From Anthropogastromicrobium sp052273485 (GTDB lineage Bacteria; Bacillota; Clostridia; Lachnospirales; Lachnospiraceae), in the NCBI GenBank assembly GCA_052273485.1, contig DAVZID010000006.1, positions 12,243-76,242 of the forward strand: a stretch of DNA of 64,000 nucleotides, written 5' to 3'. The stretch's first letter is position 1; every line of letters begins with the position of its first letter. Position numbers and translations under genes: made by a program. Shown here piece by piece: positions 1 through 9,300 of this stretch. The notes under the pieces were generated by a model. The model ran no database searches and had not been told where the DNA came from. It saw only the letters and a program-made list of their open reading frames with translations.

Positions 1-1
1 A

Positions 2-427
2 CACGAGCGTGTTGGTGTTCTGTGCACTGAGGATGGCAAGCCTTCTATCGTAGAATATTATGAGATGACCGACGATATGATCCATCTGAAGGATGCGAAT
101 GGAAATCTGCTGTACAACTTCGGTGTTATCTTAAACTACATGTTCCGTTTGGATCGTCTTGACGAAATCAGAAGCAAGCGTCTTCCGTTACATATCGTTG
201 AGAAGAAAATTCCACACATTGACCGTGACGGCAACCTGATTAAACCAACTACACCAAACGGCTATAAGTTCGAGTCTCTGATTCTTGATATGATCCACAT
301 GATGGATAGCTGCTGCCCGTTTGAGGTTGAACGTGAGAAGGCATTTGCTCCGGTTAAAAATCCAACCGGCGTGGACTCCGTTGAATCTGCTAGAAAACTG
401 CTTGAAGCCAATGGCGTAACCTTATAA
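2..427 (+). CDS. UDP-sugar pyrophosphorylase (UDPGP family), C-terminal part
   Basis: The reading frame is open from the window edge and ends at TAA at 425-427, so only about 141 C-terminal residues are present. The visible start (HERVGVLCTEDGKPSIVEY) followed by EMTDD resembles the region of eukaryotic-type UDP-N-acetylglucosamine or UDP-glucose pyrophosphorylases where a lysine-containing loop meets a VVEYSE-like motif. The later FESLILDMI and FAPVKNPTGVDS segments match the family pattern of a conserved FAPVKN near the end. The enzyme would join UTP and a hexose-1-phosphate to give a UDP-sugar in the cytoplasm. The exact sugar cannot be told from this fragment. A hairpin terminator follows directly. 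Confidence 0.8.
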   Translation, partial: HERVGVLCTEDGKPSIVEYYEMTDDMIHLKDANGNLLYNFGVILNYMFRLDRLDEIRSKRLPLHIVEKKIPHIDRDGNLIKPTTPNGYKFESLILDMIHMMDSCCPFEVEREKAFAPVKNPTGVDSVESARKLLEANGVTL

Positions 428-443
428 AAAGAGAAAAACAAGC

Positions 444-495
444 GATTGGAGACGAGAAATATGGCACTTCCGTGCTGCTTTCCCCGTCTCCAATC
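444..495. terminator. Bidirectional hairpin terminator
   Basis: An 11-bp perfect arm (GATTGGAGACG at 444-454 with CGTCTCCAATC at 485-495) encloses a smaller stem GGCAC/GTGC. It lies between the converging ends of the UDPGP gene and the minus-strand secreted-protein gene, with A-rich and T-rich flanks on the two sides. It probably serves both. Confidence 0.75.
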
Positions 496-514
496 ATTTT
501 CTCACATAGCTTTA

Positions 515-1657
515 TTAATTCAATTCATCAAACAAACCCGCTGCTGCCCATTCCTTTAGCAAATCCGTCAGCCACAAAACACCATCCTGTGGCTCCTCGA
601 TCTCGATCGATTCCTCTGACGGTTCAATACTGACAACAAAGCTAAATAACGCATTCTTCGTATCTGGCTCGTCCTCCTCGGATGTCAGCCCTTCTGTTTC
701 ACCTACTAGTGGCTCTAAATCTTCCATTCCCCACTCTTTTTGAAGTGTCTGGGGAATGTCTGCCTCTATCGTCACCTCAAACGCATACGTTCCTGCTGCG
801 CCATCCTTTCCCACACAAATCGACGCATTCGCATTTAACCCCTTTGAAACCGCATCATTAAACTGTGTAGAAAGGCTCTCTGTCTCACCGTCTAAAAAAG
901 AAGAAGCTTCGCTGCTAATCTCATCAATCAGCTGATTTCGCTCTTTATCCACATCGGATACGGAATCCGACTTTGCCTCTTTTCTTCCCTCTAGGACAGC
1001 ATCTACATACGGTGTAAGAAATGCATCTAGATCAAATGGAAGTGCCCCCTCAAACATTCCTTCCTCGGCCTGTGCATCTAACCGCTCAAGGACTTGTGAA
1101 ATCTGTTCATTGCCCAGATTGATCCTATAGGATCCTGCATCATGTGCTGCCGCAAAGCCAGAAAACAGCTGTGTCCATCCACTGTAACCTGGTTCTTTTT
1201 GCGCCTCCACGCCTGTCAACCCAATCCAATCTTCCGTCAATGAATCCACCGCTTGTGCGGTATTCTCATCTTCCTCAATATGTTCCTCCTCAGACAATGC
1301 AGAGACGATATCATCTACCAGCCCAGTATTTAGATACGCCTTTGTACCAAAGATACGAAGCACATCCTCTGATACAAAATCAAAAAATGTTCCATCGTCA
1401 TTCGGTGCACTTAAGTACAGCATGTCCACAGACGCACTGTCTGGTGTCATACGGATCGTTGTTCCCGCTGAAAACTCAGTGCTTCCAAGCGACATGGACA
1501 CAGAAAACATCATTGTTCTCTCATCGATTTCCTGTGCCTCTGTAATCATATCCGCAATCTTTTTGATTCCGCCAGTTTCCTCTTCTGCAAAAACATTCTG
1601 TGCCATACCCGCAAAAAACACCGTTCCTGCCGCAAACAGCATCATTCTTTTTTTCAT
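515..1657 (-). CDS. Secreted protein of unknown function
   Basis: Start chosen at 1657 because GAGGAGAACTGC precedes this ATG and the protein then begins with a classical signal peptide (MKKRMMLFAAGTVFFAG, cleavage likely after NVFA). A longer frame begins at 1738 but lacks such a site. The mature part, about 355 residues, is acidic and rich in Ser, Glu and Asp, has no cysteine pattern and no membrane anchor, and holds short repeats of helical, Glu/Ser-rich character (for example ISSEASSFLDGETES). No lipobox is seen. I do not recognise a family. The layout suggests an exported, freely secreted or wall-associated protein. It is transcribed away from the dehydrogenase gene, with a shared 319-bp intergenic region that holds a palindrome. 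Confidence 0.7.
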   Translation of the reverse strand: MKKRMMLFAAGTVFFAGMAQNVFAEEETGGIKKIADMITEAQEIDERTMMFSVSMSLGSTEFSAGTTIRMTPDSASVDMLYLSAPNDDGTFFDFVSEDVLRIFGTKAYLNTGLVDDIVSALSEEEHIEEDENTAQAVDSLTEDWIGLTGVEAQKEPGYSGWTQLFSGFAAAHDAGSYRINLGNEQISQVLERLDAQAEEGMFEGALPFDLDAFLTPYVDAVLEGRKEAKSDSVSDVDKERNQLIDEISSEASSFLDGETESLSTQFNDAVSKGLNANASICVGKDGAAGTYAFEVTIEADIPQTLQKEWGMEDLEPLVGETEGLTSEEDEPDTKNALFSFVVSIEPSEESIEIEEPQDGVLWLTDLLKEWAAAGLFDELN

Positions 1658-1816
1658 GCAGTTCTCCTCTATTTTCTTATTCTCAATATTCTTTCTGCTT
1701 CCAATGCACAATCTCCAATCCTCAAAATCATTATTCACAAGGGGGCGATTCTTATGGTGATCACTCCCATACTACCATACTACTTATCATTTTGCAAAGA
1801 TATTCCTCTAAAAAAA

Positions 1817-1835
1817 ATCTTACAGTTTGTAAGAT
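1817..1835. promoter_or_regulatory. Palindromic operator candidate
   Basis: ATCTTACA-GTT-TGTAAGAT is a perfect 8-bp inverted repeat with a 3-nt spacer. It sits between two divergent genes, about 48 bp upstream of the -35 box of the dehydrogenase promoter. The TTACA/TGTAA arms are typical of dimeric repressor sites in Firmicutes, but no regulator is adjacent. The rest of the 1658-1976 gap shows only the promoter listed next. Confidence 0.45.
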
Positions 1836-1882
1836 ACGTGAACTTAAGATCAAAAATGCATAGATATCGAACTGTATCGCAG

Positions 1883-1911
1883 TTGACTGAGGTGTTTTGA
1901 TATGGTATACT
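1883..1911 (+). promoter_or_regulatory. SigA-type promoter of the dehydrogenase gene
   Basis: TTGACT (1883-1888) and TATACT (1906-1911) are separated by exactly 17 nt. This gives a leader of about 60 nt before the AAGGAGG site and the ATG at 1977. Confidence 0.75.
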
Positions 1912-1976
1912 ATACACAACTAGGCAGACATATTTTTGTATGTTCTGTCAAAAAATTTAAGGAGGTTTTTTTTACC

Positions 1977-2777
1977 ATGGATATGTCTTCATTTTCTCTG
2001 GAAGGTAAGATTGCGCTGGTCACTGGCGCTTCCTACGGTATCGGCATGGCGATCGCTAAGGGTATGGCTGCAGCTGGTGCTACAATCGTATTCAACGATA
2101 TTAAGCAGGAGTTAGTTGACAAGGGACTTGCAGCTTACGAGGAGGCTGGTATCAAGGCTCACGGTTATGTTTGTGACGTTACAAACGAGGATGCTGTAAA
2201 TGAGCTGGTTGCTAAGATCGAGGCTGAGGTTGGTGTTATCGACATTCTCGTAAACAATGCTGGTATCATCAAGAGAATCCCAATGTGCGAGATGACCGCT
2301 GCTCAGTTCAGACAGGTTATCGACGTTGACTTAAACGCTCCGTTTATCGTAGCAAAGGCTGTTATCCCGAGCATGATCAAGAAGGGTCATGGAAAGATCA
2401 TCAACATCTGCTCCATGATGTCTGAGCTTGGACGTGAGACCGTATCTGCTTATGCTGCAGCTAAGGGTGGTCTGAAGATGCTGACCAGAAACATCTGCTC
2501 TGAGTACGGTGAGTACAACATTCAGTGTAACGGTATCGGACCTGGCTACATCGCTACTCCGCAGACCGCTCCGCTTCGTGAGATTCAGCCAGATGGCTCC
2601 CGTCATCCATTTGACCAGTTCATCATCGCTAAGACTCCAGCAGCTCGTTGGGGAGAGGCTGAGGACCTGGCAGGCCCGGCAGTATTCCTGGCTTCTGATG
2701 CTTCTAACTTCGTAAATGGACACGTTCTGTACGTAGATGGTGGTATCTTAGCTTACATTGGAAAGCAGCCACAGTAA
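1977..2777 (+). CDS. Short-chain dehydrogenase, gluconate 5-dehydrogenase-like
   Basis: 266 residues, a normal SDR length. The start at 1977 is set by AAGGAGG at 1960-1966; an upstream in-frame ATG at 1902 lies inside the promoter -10 region. The NAD(P) fold is complete: TGASYGIGMAIA (glycine-rich loop), NNAGI, a catalytic Ser in ICSMMSE, and YAAAK with the catalytic Tyr and Lys. The whole sequence resembles gluconate 5-dehydrogenase / 2-deoxy-D-gluconate 3-dehydrogenase enzymes that interconvert keto-gluconate and gluconate in the cytoplasm. Neighbours give no pathway clue, and a terminator follows, so it looks monocistronic. The family fold is secure; the substrate is inferred. Confidence 0.85.
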   Translation: MDMSSFSLEGKIALVTGASYGIGMAIAKGMAAAGATIVFNDIKQELVDKGLAAYEEAGIKAHGYVCDVTNEDAVNELVAKIEAEVGVIDILVNNAGIIKRIPMCEMTAAQFRQVIDVDLNAPFIVAKAVIPSMIKKGHGKIINICSMMSELGRETVSAYAAAKGGLKMLTRNICSEYGEYNIQCNGIGPGYIATPQTAPLREIQPDGSRHPFDQFIIAKTPAARWGEAEDLAGPAVFLASDASNFVNGHVLYVDGGILAYIGKQPQ

Positions 2778-2809
2778 TTACGAAGCAGCAATTGTTGCGA
2801 TACATAATC

Positions 2810-2857
2810 AGAGAGCTCTGCGATGCATGCGCATACGTGGAGTTCTCTTTTTTTTTG
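2810..2857 (+). terminator. Rho-independent terminator after the dehydrogenase
   Basis: AGAGAGCTC (2810-2818) pairs with GAGTTCTCT (2840-2848), extended inward by TGCG/CGTG, and is followed by a run of T. Confidence 0.8.
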
Positions 2858-2929
2858 CTTTTGGTCATTTTTGTTACTTTTTCTGCGTTTTTCCATTGTT
2901 TTTCTTTTATTTTTGTGTTCGGTTTTCGG

Positions 2930-2958
2930 TTGCAAAAAAGTAGTATTTCCATTATATT
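2930..2958 (+). promoter_or_regulatory. SigA-type promoter of the LytTR regulator
   Basis: TTGCAA (2930-2935) and TATATT (2953-2958) with a 17-nt spacer, about 60 nt before the start codon. Confidence 0.6.
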
Positions 2959-3016
2959 AAACGATGAAAAAGTATGAGCTTAAAATATGTGAACCACAGA
3001 AAGGTATGGATACTAT

Positions 3017-3751
3017 ATGCGCATTGCACTGGTAGATGATTCGGATATTGAGCGTGGGATACTCTTATCTTTGCTCAGTGATTTTACCTGCGAAAAGCAG
3101 ATTTCATTTGAATCAGATTGTTTTAAAAGCGGAGATGAATTTTTGTCAGCTTTCTCACCGAATAAATACGACATTGTTTTTATGGATATTTTCATGAGTG
3201 GCATGAGCGGTGTCGAAACAGCACAGAAGATCCGAGAGACAGACAGCCGCGTGATTTTGATTTTTCTGACATCATCTGCTGATTTTATGCCGGATGCCTT
3301 CAGTGTTCATGCCTTTCATTACATCTTAAAGCCTTACCAGAAAGATTCCATTTTCACTTGTCTGGAGGATGCTTTTTTGCAGCTTCCTGCCCCGGAAACC
3401 ATCATTTCTTTCTCGGTCAATGCAATTGAACTGCGCATTCCAGCCTCACAAATTGTATGTGTTATGGCTGATTCGCACTATACATGGATTATGGAACGTG
3501 ATGGACAGACTCATCATCCATGCTTATCCTTCGGTACTTTTTCAAAGCAGCTTGCAAATGACAATCATTTTCTGCTTGTCAGCCGCGGAGTCCTATGCAA
3601 CATGGATGATATTAAAGCTTTTACACCAGATGGCTGCCTTTTGTCAAATGGAAAAACCGTCCCAGTCACAATGCGAAATGCCAGACGGCTTGAACAGACC
3701 TGGCGCGATTACTGTTTTACAAAGACACGCGATGCTTCATCGTCCAAATGA
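3017..3751 (+). CDS. LytTR-family response regulator (AgrA/LytR type), orphan
   Basis: 244 residues. Residues 1-120 form a receiver domain: acidic pair D7/D8 (LVDDSD), phosphoacceptor Asp near 57 (IVFMDIFMSG) and the conserved Lys in ILKPYQ near 105. The C-terminal half (about 140-240) is a LytTR DNA-binding domain, with features such as FLLVSRGVLCNMDDI and the typical mention of cognate-site contacts near its end. It would act as a cytoplasmic transcription factor controlled by phosphorylation. No histidine kinase is next to it, so its partner is unknown. The leader has AGAAAGG followed 12 nt later by the ATG, a spacing shared by several genes here. A strong terminator follows. Confidence 0.9.
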   Translation: MRIALVDDSDIERGILLSLLSDFTCEKQISFESDCFKSGDEFLSAFSPNKYDIVFMDIFMSGMSGVETAQKIRETDSRVILIFLTSSADFMPDAFSVHAFHYILKPYQKDSIFTCLEDAFLQLPAPETIISFSVNAIELRIPASQIVCVMADSHYTWIMERDGQTHHPCLSFGTFSKQLANDNHFLLVSRGVLCNMDDIKAFTPDGCLLSNGKTVPVTMRNARRLEQTWRDYCFTKTRDASSSK

Positions 3752-3930
3752 GTTTCAATAAACTTTCTTCTGTATTTTTTGCTTTTCATTCATAAATTCT
3801 GCTTTTCGTTCAGGTTATATTGACTTTTCCACATAAAAGCGATAAATTTTCAGTACTACACCAGCATTGCTTCACCAAGGCTTGGTTAGTTTTCACATTT
3901 TTACACACATTTTTTCACACACTTTCACAC

Positions 3931-3966
3931 AAAAAAGAACCGGCTCACACACCGGTTCTTTTTTGT
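3931..3966. terminator. Strong bidirectional terminator
   Basis: AAAAAAGAACCGG pairs with CCGGTTCTTTTTT around a short loop. It lies between the convergent regulator and maf genes. Confidence 0.85.
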
Positions 3967-3981
3967 GATTCGATTCTTCGC

Positions 3982-4050
3982 ATTCTATCAAAGTAGGCAG
4001 AGTACCACGTCCATAAAAGTTACGCACCGCATGGGCGTGGAGACTTCATA
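3982..4050 (+). repeat. Dispersed palindromic repeat A, copy 1
   Basis: This is one of three near-full copies (others at 10809-10877 and 36021-36087, the last inverted). The shared features in order are ATTCTATCAAA, GGCAGAGTACCAC, GTCCATA, GCACCGCATG and GCGTGGAGACTTCAT. CCACGTCCAT and ATGGGCGTGG can pair to form a hairpin. The repeat covers the 3' end of maf and encodes its last ten residues and stop codon. Confidence 0.75.
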
Positions 4051-4625
4051 AAGGTTGAGAACTCATGATACAGACGGGAGACTGGGAGACCAACGACGTT
4101 AAAATAATCACCCTCAATACCGGAAACGTAAATAGAGAATGCCCCTTGAATTCCGTAAGCACCTGCCTTGTCGAGTGGCTCGCCTGTCGCAACGTAATCA
4201 GCAATTTCATCCTCGCTCATCGGGCAGACATGAACATTTGTCTCCTCATAAAAAGTCTTTTCACGGAAAGTACCATCTTCGCAAACCTCAATCAGTGTAA
4301 CGCCGGTATAAACCTGATGGGTATTGCCCTGAAGCATGGAGATCATACGCATGGCATCGTCAGGATCCTTTGGCTTTCCAAGAATGCGATTTTCGAAGGC
4401 AACGATGGTATCAGCCCCGATCACGTAGCAAGTGTTTTTCTGGATCTGTGCGATTTCAAGCGCTTTCTGGTGCGACAGTTCGCATACGATATCACAGGGA
4501 ATCGTCTTTGTTGTGCGTTCTTCGCCTTTTGCTGGGCAGACAGTAAAGGAAAAGCCAGCTTGAGCCAGAAGCTCTTTGCGGCGTGGAGAGCCAGATGCTA
4601 AAATAACAGGTTTCTTTTGTTTCAC
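4020..4625 (-). CDS. maf: Maf-family nucleoside triphosphate pyrophosphatase
   Basis: About 201 residues. The N-terminal ILASGSPRRKELL motif is the Maf signature, followed by a conserved acidic catalytic segment (VIGADTIV, near residue 70) and the QGAFSIYVSGIEGDYFNVVG block that closes the active site. Maf proteins hydrolyse non-canonical or modified nucleoside triphosphates to monophosphates and are linked to septum control. I prefer GTG at 4625 because AGAAAGG lies 13 nt before it, as in other genes here; an ATG at 4637 would sit only one base after AGAAAGG. The C-terminal residues (MKSPRPCGA) are encoded by dispersed repeat A, so the native 3' end was probably altered. Confidence 0.9.
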   Translation of the reverse strand: MKQKKPVILASGSPRRKELLAQAGFSFTVCPAKGEERTTKTIPCDIVCELSHQKALEIAQIQKNTCYVIGADTIVAFENRILGKPKDPDDAMRMISMLQGNTHQVYTGVTLIEVCEDGTFREKTFYEETNVHVCPMSEDEIADYVATGEPLDKAGAYGIQGAFSIYVSGIEGDYFNVVGLPVSRLYHEFSTFMKSPRPCGA

Positions 4626-4730
4626 GATAAGTACCATGCCTTTCTTTTTTCATATAGTTCGCTGATACTATACCTTTTTTTAACAGAAAAGTAAACAGCA
4701 AAAATAGACAGTTTATGCAGAAAAATCAAG

Positions 4731-4776
4731 TTGTTTAAAGGCAGGGAGTGTGATACAATAGGAGTGTGATACAATA
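4731..4776 (+). promoter_or_regulatory. Promoter with duplicated -10 region
   Basis: TTGTTT (4731-4736), a 17-nt spacer and TACAAT (4754-4759). The 16-nt unit GGAGTGTGATACAATA occurs twice in tandem (4745-4760 and 4761-4776), so a second TACAAT follows 16 nt later. It drives the sugar transferase gene. Confidence 0.6.
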
Positions 4777-4799
4777 AAAGAAATAATGAGAAAGGTTTT

Positions 4800-6221
4800 A
4801 TGAATATGAGTCAACAGAGAAAGAGTATGCAGAATTATCTGCTGATCTGGATTGATGCTGTCTGCCTTGTGGTAAGCTTTATTGCTGCCTGTTTTTTTGC
4901 GTCAATTTTTCGGAAGTTTGTATTTGATTTTGCTTCTGTAATATCATCGCTGTGGATGATATTAATCAGTTATTTCTTGGTATTTCTGTCATTTAATATG
5001 AATCGCTATTTTATGAAGCGAAGTAAGTATGAAGAGATTACATACACGATCAAGCTCAATATTATCATGGGTGCTGTGCTGATCGCTGTATTCTATATCA
5101 CCAAAAATACCGAGTTGATTAGCAGAAGTGTATGGGCATTGACGGTCCTTATCAATATGGTTTTGATGTCTGTAATGCATTTGGTTTGTAAGCGAGTGCT
5201 GCGTTCTATTTTTAAAGCAAGAAAGGCGGATCATTTGCTGGTGCTGACAACAGAGGATCGTGTGAAACTGCTTACCGAGGATTTAAAGCGCTACAACACT
5301 TATGAGAATTATTTGATTACATTGGCGATTATAGACCGTGATATGGTTGGCAAAGAGATTGAAGGTTACCGTGTGGTGGCAAATCGTGATAATTTGATTG
5401 AGGTGGCAAGTCGCGAGATTGTCGATGAAGTCTTCTTGGTATTGGATGACCAACAAAGAGCAGAGATTGCTGATTATGCGGAGCAGTTTGCCCAGATGGG
5501 TATTATCGCGCATGTTAACATTGACCTGCTTGACCGCCTTGGCGCAGGCTATCAGAGAGAAGTTACTCAGATTGGAAATCATTATGCTCTTAGTGTAGCA
5601 CCGAGATTTTTCGATTTTAATAAACTTGTCATGAAGCGTATCATTGATATTGTTGGAGCACTTGTCGGTCTAGTGATCACAGCAGTTGTCATGCTGTTTG
5701 TTGCACCTGCTGTCAAGCTTGAGTCGCCAGGACCACTGATCTTTAAGCAAAAGCGCGTTGGAAAAAATGGTCGTTACTTCTACATTTATAAGATACGTTC
5801 TATGTATCAGGATGCTGAGGCACGTAAGGCGGATCTGATGGCGAAAAATGAAATGAAGGGTTTTATGTTCAAGATGACAGATGACCCAAGAATCACAAAG
5901 GTGGGAAAATTCATTCGCTCCACGAGTATTGATGAGCTTCCACAGTTTTGGAATGTATTAAAGGGTGATATGAGCCTTGTTGGAACGAGACCACCGACAG
6001 TCGATGAGTTTAAACAGTATGAGGCACGCCACAAGAGACGCCTAAGCATGAAGCCAGGTCTAACCGGCTTGTGGCAGGTTAGTGGGAGAAGCAACATCGA
6101 GGATTTCGAGGAGGTTGTTCGTCTAGACTGTGAGTATATCGACAATTGGAGCATTCAGTTAGATATTCAGATTATTTTAAAGACTGTTGTAGTCATATTT
6201 AAGAAGGTTGGATCAAAGTAA
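4800..6221 (+). CDS. Polyprenyl-phosphate sugar-1-phosphate transferase (WcaJ/CpsE type)
   Basis: 473 residues. Four hydrophobic segments (about 12-135) are followed by a CoA-binding-like domain (about 140-260), one more membrane segment (FNKLVMKRIIDIVGALVGL) and the bacterial sugar transferase domain. Conserved elements include KLESPGPLIFKQKRVGKNG, YKIRSM, STSIDELPQFWNVLKGDMS, LVGTRPPTVDE, and KPGLTGLWQVSGRSN. These enzymes move a sugar phosphate from a UDP-sugar to undecaprenyl phosphate, starting capsule or exopolysaccharide synthesis at the inner membrane face. It stands alone, flanked by a promoter and a terminator, away from any polysaccharide cluster. Two in-frame ATGs exist (4800 and 4806); the second is better spaced from GAGAAAGG. 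Confidence 0.93.
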   Translation: MNMSQQRKSMQNYLLIWIDAVCLVVSFIAACFFASIFRKFVFDFASVISSLWMILISYFLVFLSFNMNRYFMKRSKYEEITYTIKLNIIMGAVLIAVFYITKNTELISRSVWALTVLINMVLMSVMHLVCKRVLRSIFKARKADHLLVLTTEDRVKLLTEDLKRYNTYENYLITLAIIDRDMVGKEIEGYRVVANRDNLIEVASREIVDEVFLVLDDQQRAEIADYAEQFAQMGIIAHVNIDLLDRLGAGYQREVTQIGNHYALSVAPRFFDFNKLVMKRIIDIVGALVGLVITAVVMLFVAPAVKLESPGPLIFKQKRVGKNGRYFYIYKIRSMYQDAEARKADLMAKNEMKGFMFKMTDDPRITKVGKFIRSTSIDELPQFWNVLKGDMSLVGTRPPTVDEFKQYEARHKRRLSMKPGLTGLWQVSGRSNIEDFEEVVRLDCEYIDNWSIQLDIQIILKTVVVIFKKVGSK

Positions 6222-6285
6222 AAACAGAATAAAAGTCGAAGCGTCAAATAGAAAAATAATTATACGATACTACTATATAGCAAAG

Positions 6286-6326
6286 AAAAAAGGCGGTCCA
6301 TCGTTTGGTGGATACCGCCTTTTTCT
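6286..6326. terminator. Terminator between sugar transferase and surface protein genes
   Basis: AAAAAGGCGGT pairs with ACCGCCTTTTT, with an inner CCA/TGG pair, and T-rich flanks on both strands. Confidence 0.85.
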
Positions 6327-6385
6327 ATCATTTATTGTTTTGTTCTTCGTTTATCAAAACTGCTTTCCTACTGCAAATCACTCAT

Positions 6386-9300
6386 TTACTTCTTGCTGCG
6401 CTTTGCCAGAATGATCATTGCAATTACCGCTGCGGCAAGAATAATTCCGATCACAACAAGGATAATACCTATTATACTGCTGGCATCGTTGATACCAAGA
6501 ATCTGATTGATCTGTCCTGACTGCGTTGTTGGCATCGGCAATGTACTGCTAGAAGCGTTTGCTGATGAGGAGGACGGTGTAGTGCTTGGCGCCGTACTTG
6601 GTGACGTCGATGGTGATGTGCTCGGTGCGGTACTTGGCGCAGTTGACGGGGCTGTACTCGGTGACGTGGACGGCTGTGTCTCAGAGGACGATGGAGCCGT
6701 TGTGCTCGTGGTTGCTTCCTGTGTCGTCGTAGTTTCTGGTGTCTGTGTGGTAGGCTCTTGTGTCGTAGTCGTCGGCTCCGGTGTCGTTTGCTCTGGTGTC
6801 GTAGCCTCAGTCGTTACCATCGGAATCTCTTCCGTCTTTGTCTCGCCACATATTGTACAAGTATACAGCTTTGTTCCGGTCGTAGTGGTTGTTGGCTCGG
6901 TCTGAATCACACCATTATCCCAGGTATGATTCTCATTTACGGTAAGACGCATGCTTGCAAGATTGCCCGCTGCATCGGATGCAGTAAGGACATAGGCACC
7001 TGCCTTTGTAATCTCGTAGCTAAAAGTATCCGTTCCATTTAAGCTGTTTGCAGAAGCAATCTCTTGATTGTTTACCTTAACGGAATACAAATTTGCATCT
7101 GATACCGTCAAGGTAATCTTCTGGTCCAGACAATAGGTCTTATCCGACTCTGCTCCACTTATTACTGGTGCTGTCTTGTCAAGCTTAATGCTGATCTGCT
7201 TTTGCTGGCTGACTGCTTTGCTCGACATATTCATCAGATAATAGTTCATTGTGTAGCTGCCTTCTTCTGTGATCACAATGCTTGTGTTCGTTCCAAAATT
7301 AGCTTTATCATTTGTAAAGGAGATATAGAAACCATCCGGTGCCTGAAGCGTTGCATTCGCACGATACCAGCCATTGCTTCCCATTCCCTGCGTTAAAAAC
7401 TGAGCATCTACATTTACTGTATAGTTCGGATCATCCTGTCCACATACGGTACAAATACCGTTCGCATAGCTGTGTCCGTTGTTTACTGTAATCGTAATCG
7501 AAGCTTCATTTCCTGCTGCATCGACCGCCTTGATTGTCTGTGCCTCAGTTGCCGGTGCCACAGTAAGTGTTCCCTCTGATGTGAGAGAAACTGGTGTGCC
7601 ATTTACTGTAACCTGTGCAAGATTTGCATCGCTGATTTTCAGTGTCGGTGCATCACAATACGTCTTTCCATTTTCCACTCCGCTGATCACAGGTGCGGTC
7701 TGATCGAAGTAAGCCGTAAACGTCTTTAAGGTACTGATGACTTTACCATCTGTGCTGAGCAGGTAATAACTGATTTGATTTTCACCCTCCTGAAGTGTTA
7801 CCATCAGGCGGTCTTGCGTTCCAAAGTTTGCTTCATCTCCATTCTGACTGATATAGTAGCCAGTCGGTGCTGTCAGCGTAATTGTGTTGGTTGTGCGGTA
7901 CCAGTTTCCATCTGCGTCCGGTGTCGTAGCTACTGCATCAGACACTTCGGCTGATTCACTCGCAGGTTCCTTATAATCTGGATCAGTTGCTCCACAATAA
8001 ATACAGCTACCCTTATCAAAGGTATGTCCATCATTTACTGTATAATGAACAGTGGTTTCATTTCCTGCCTTATCGCGAAGAACAATTGTCTGCTCTCCTT
8101 CTGCTGCATTTGCAGTAAAAGTGCCATCTCCATTCTCTGTTACGGATGCTGGAAATTCACAGGCTTCACGATTTAGATTATCCTCAACGATCGTAAAGGA
8201 TACCGGGCCACAGTAAACCTTTCCTTCTTCAATGCCATTTTCCTGTGGAGCGGTGGTATCCAGATACAGCTTTACAGTTCGCTGATCACTAACCGTCGTG
8301 TTATCCTCTTTGATTAAATAGTAAGAAATCTGGTTCTCACCTTCCGTCAGTTCCACTTCCATCGTCGGCATTCTGCGCGATCTTGCGTACAAATTGTCAA
8401 CAATGTTGTAGCCCTCTGGTGCGGTGAGTGTAATATATTTGGTGCGGTACCAGCCGTCCGTTCCCTGACCTTGTGCTGCTCTGCCATCTTCGTTTTTCGC
8501 ATCAAGCGTCGCATCTGAAATACTCGTATCTTCAGTCGGCTCTGGCACGTAATCTGGGTCTTCTGCACCACAGATGACACATTTTCCTTCTGAGAAGGTG
8601 TGACCATTATTGACAATCACATTCACGGTAGTCATGTTTCCTGCTTCATCGACTGCCGATACGCTTAGCTGGTTCTCACCTGGCTCTAATGTGAAGCTGC
8701 CATTCTCATCAAGTGTCACTGGCTGTCCGTTTACCGTCACAGTAAATGCACTGTCATCGGTTACGGTTATGGTCTGTGCCTCGCAATACGTCTTACCATT
8801 CTCTATTCCAGTGATTACTGGTGCTGTCGTATCGGCCGGCTTTGTCGGATTTACCGTAACCGTTACAGACTGACTTACTGTATTGTAGATGGAGGTGTCA
8901 TCTGGTGTATAAACTGCTGTATAAACGCCATTTTCTGGGATGATTCTTTCATCCAGCCAACTCCATCCCTGTGGAAGGGTAGCCTCAGAAAGTGCCTGCC
9001 CTTCATCTAAGCTGACACTTTCTGGACACTGTGTCTGCGGTGTTGGATCTAGCTTGTTAATTTTAATTGTAACAACTATTTTTTCTACGATATTGTACTT
9101 TTCAGTATCATTTGGAACATAGCGCACTTCTGCCGGTGCTTCTTCCTGTGCTGGAAGCGTTGTCGCCGGATCCGTCTGCCACTCAAAATGGCCATTGTCA
9201 TCACTTGGAAGTGCGATATCCGATAATGGCTTTGTCACATAGCCTTCCAGTCCCTGCGGCACCTTATATGGTGGATCAACCTTCTGGATGGTTGTCGGTT

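Noticed and set aside
2331..2723. Minus-strand frame inside the short-chain dehydrogenase
   Set aside because: No ribosome site, no family likeness, and fully inside a well-supported gene.
6528..6545. LPMPT near the C-terminus of the surface protein as a sortase signal
   Set aside because: It lacks the LPXTG form and lies about 20 residues before the hydrophobic helix, further than in known sorting signals.
6507..6905. Open frame of 132 codons opposite the Ser/Thr/Pro stalk of the surface protein
   Set aside because: It is a Val/Gly/Asp-rich mirror of the repeat coding strand, with no ribosome site.
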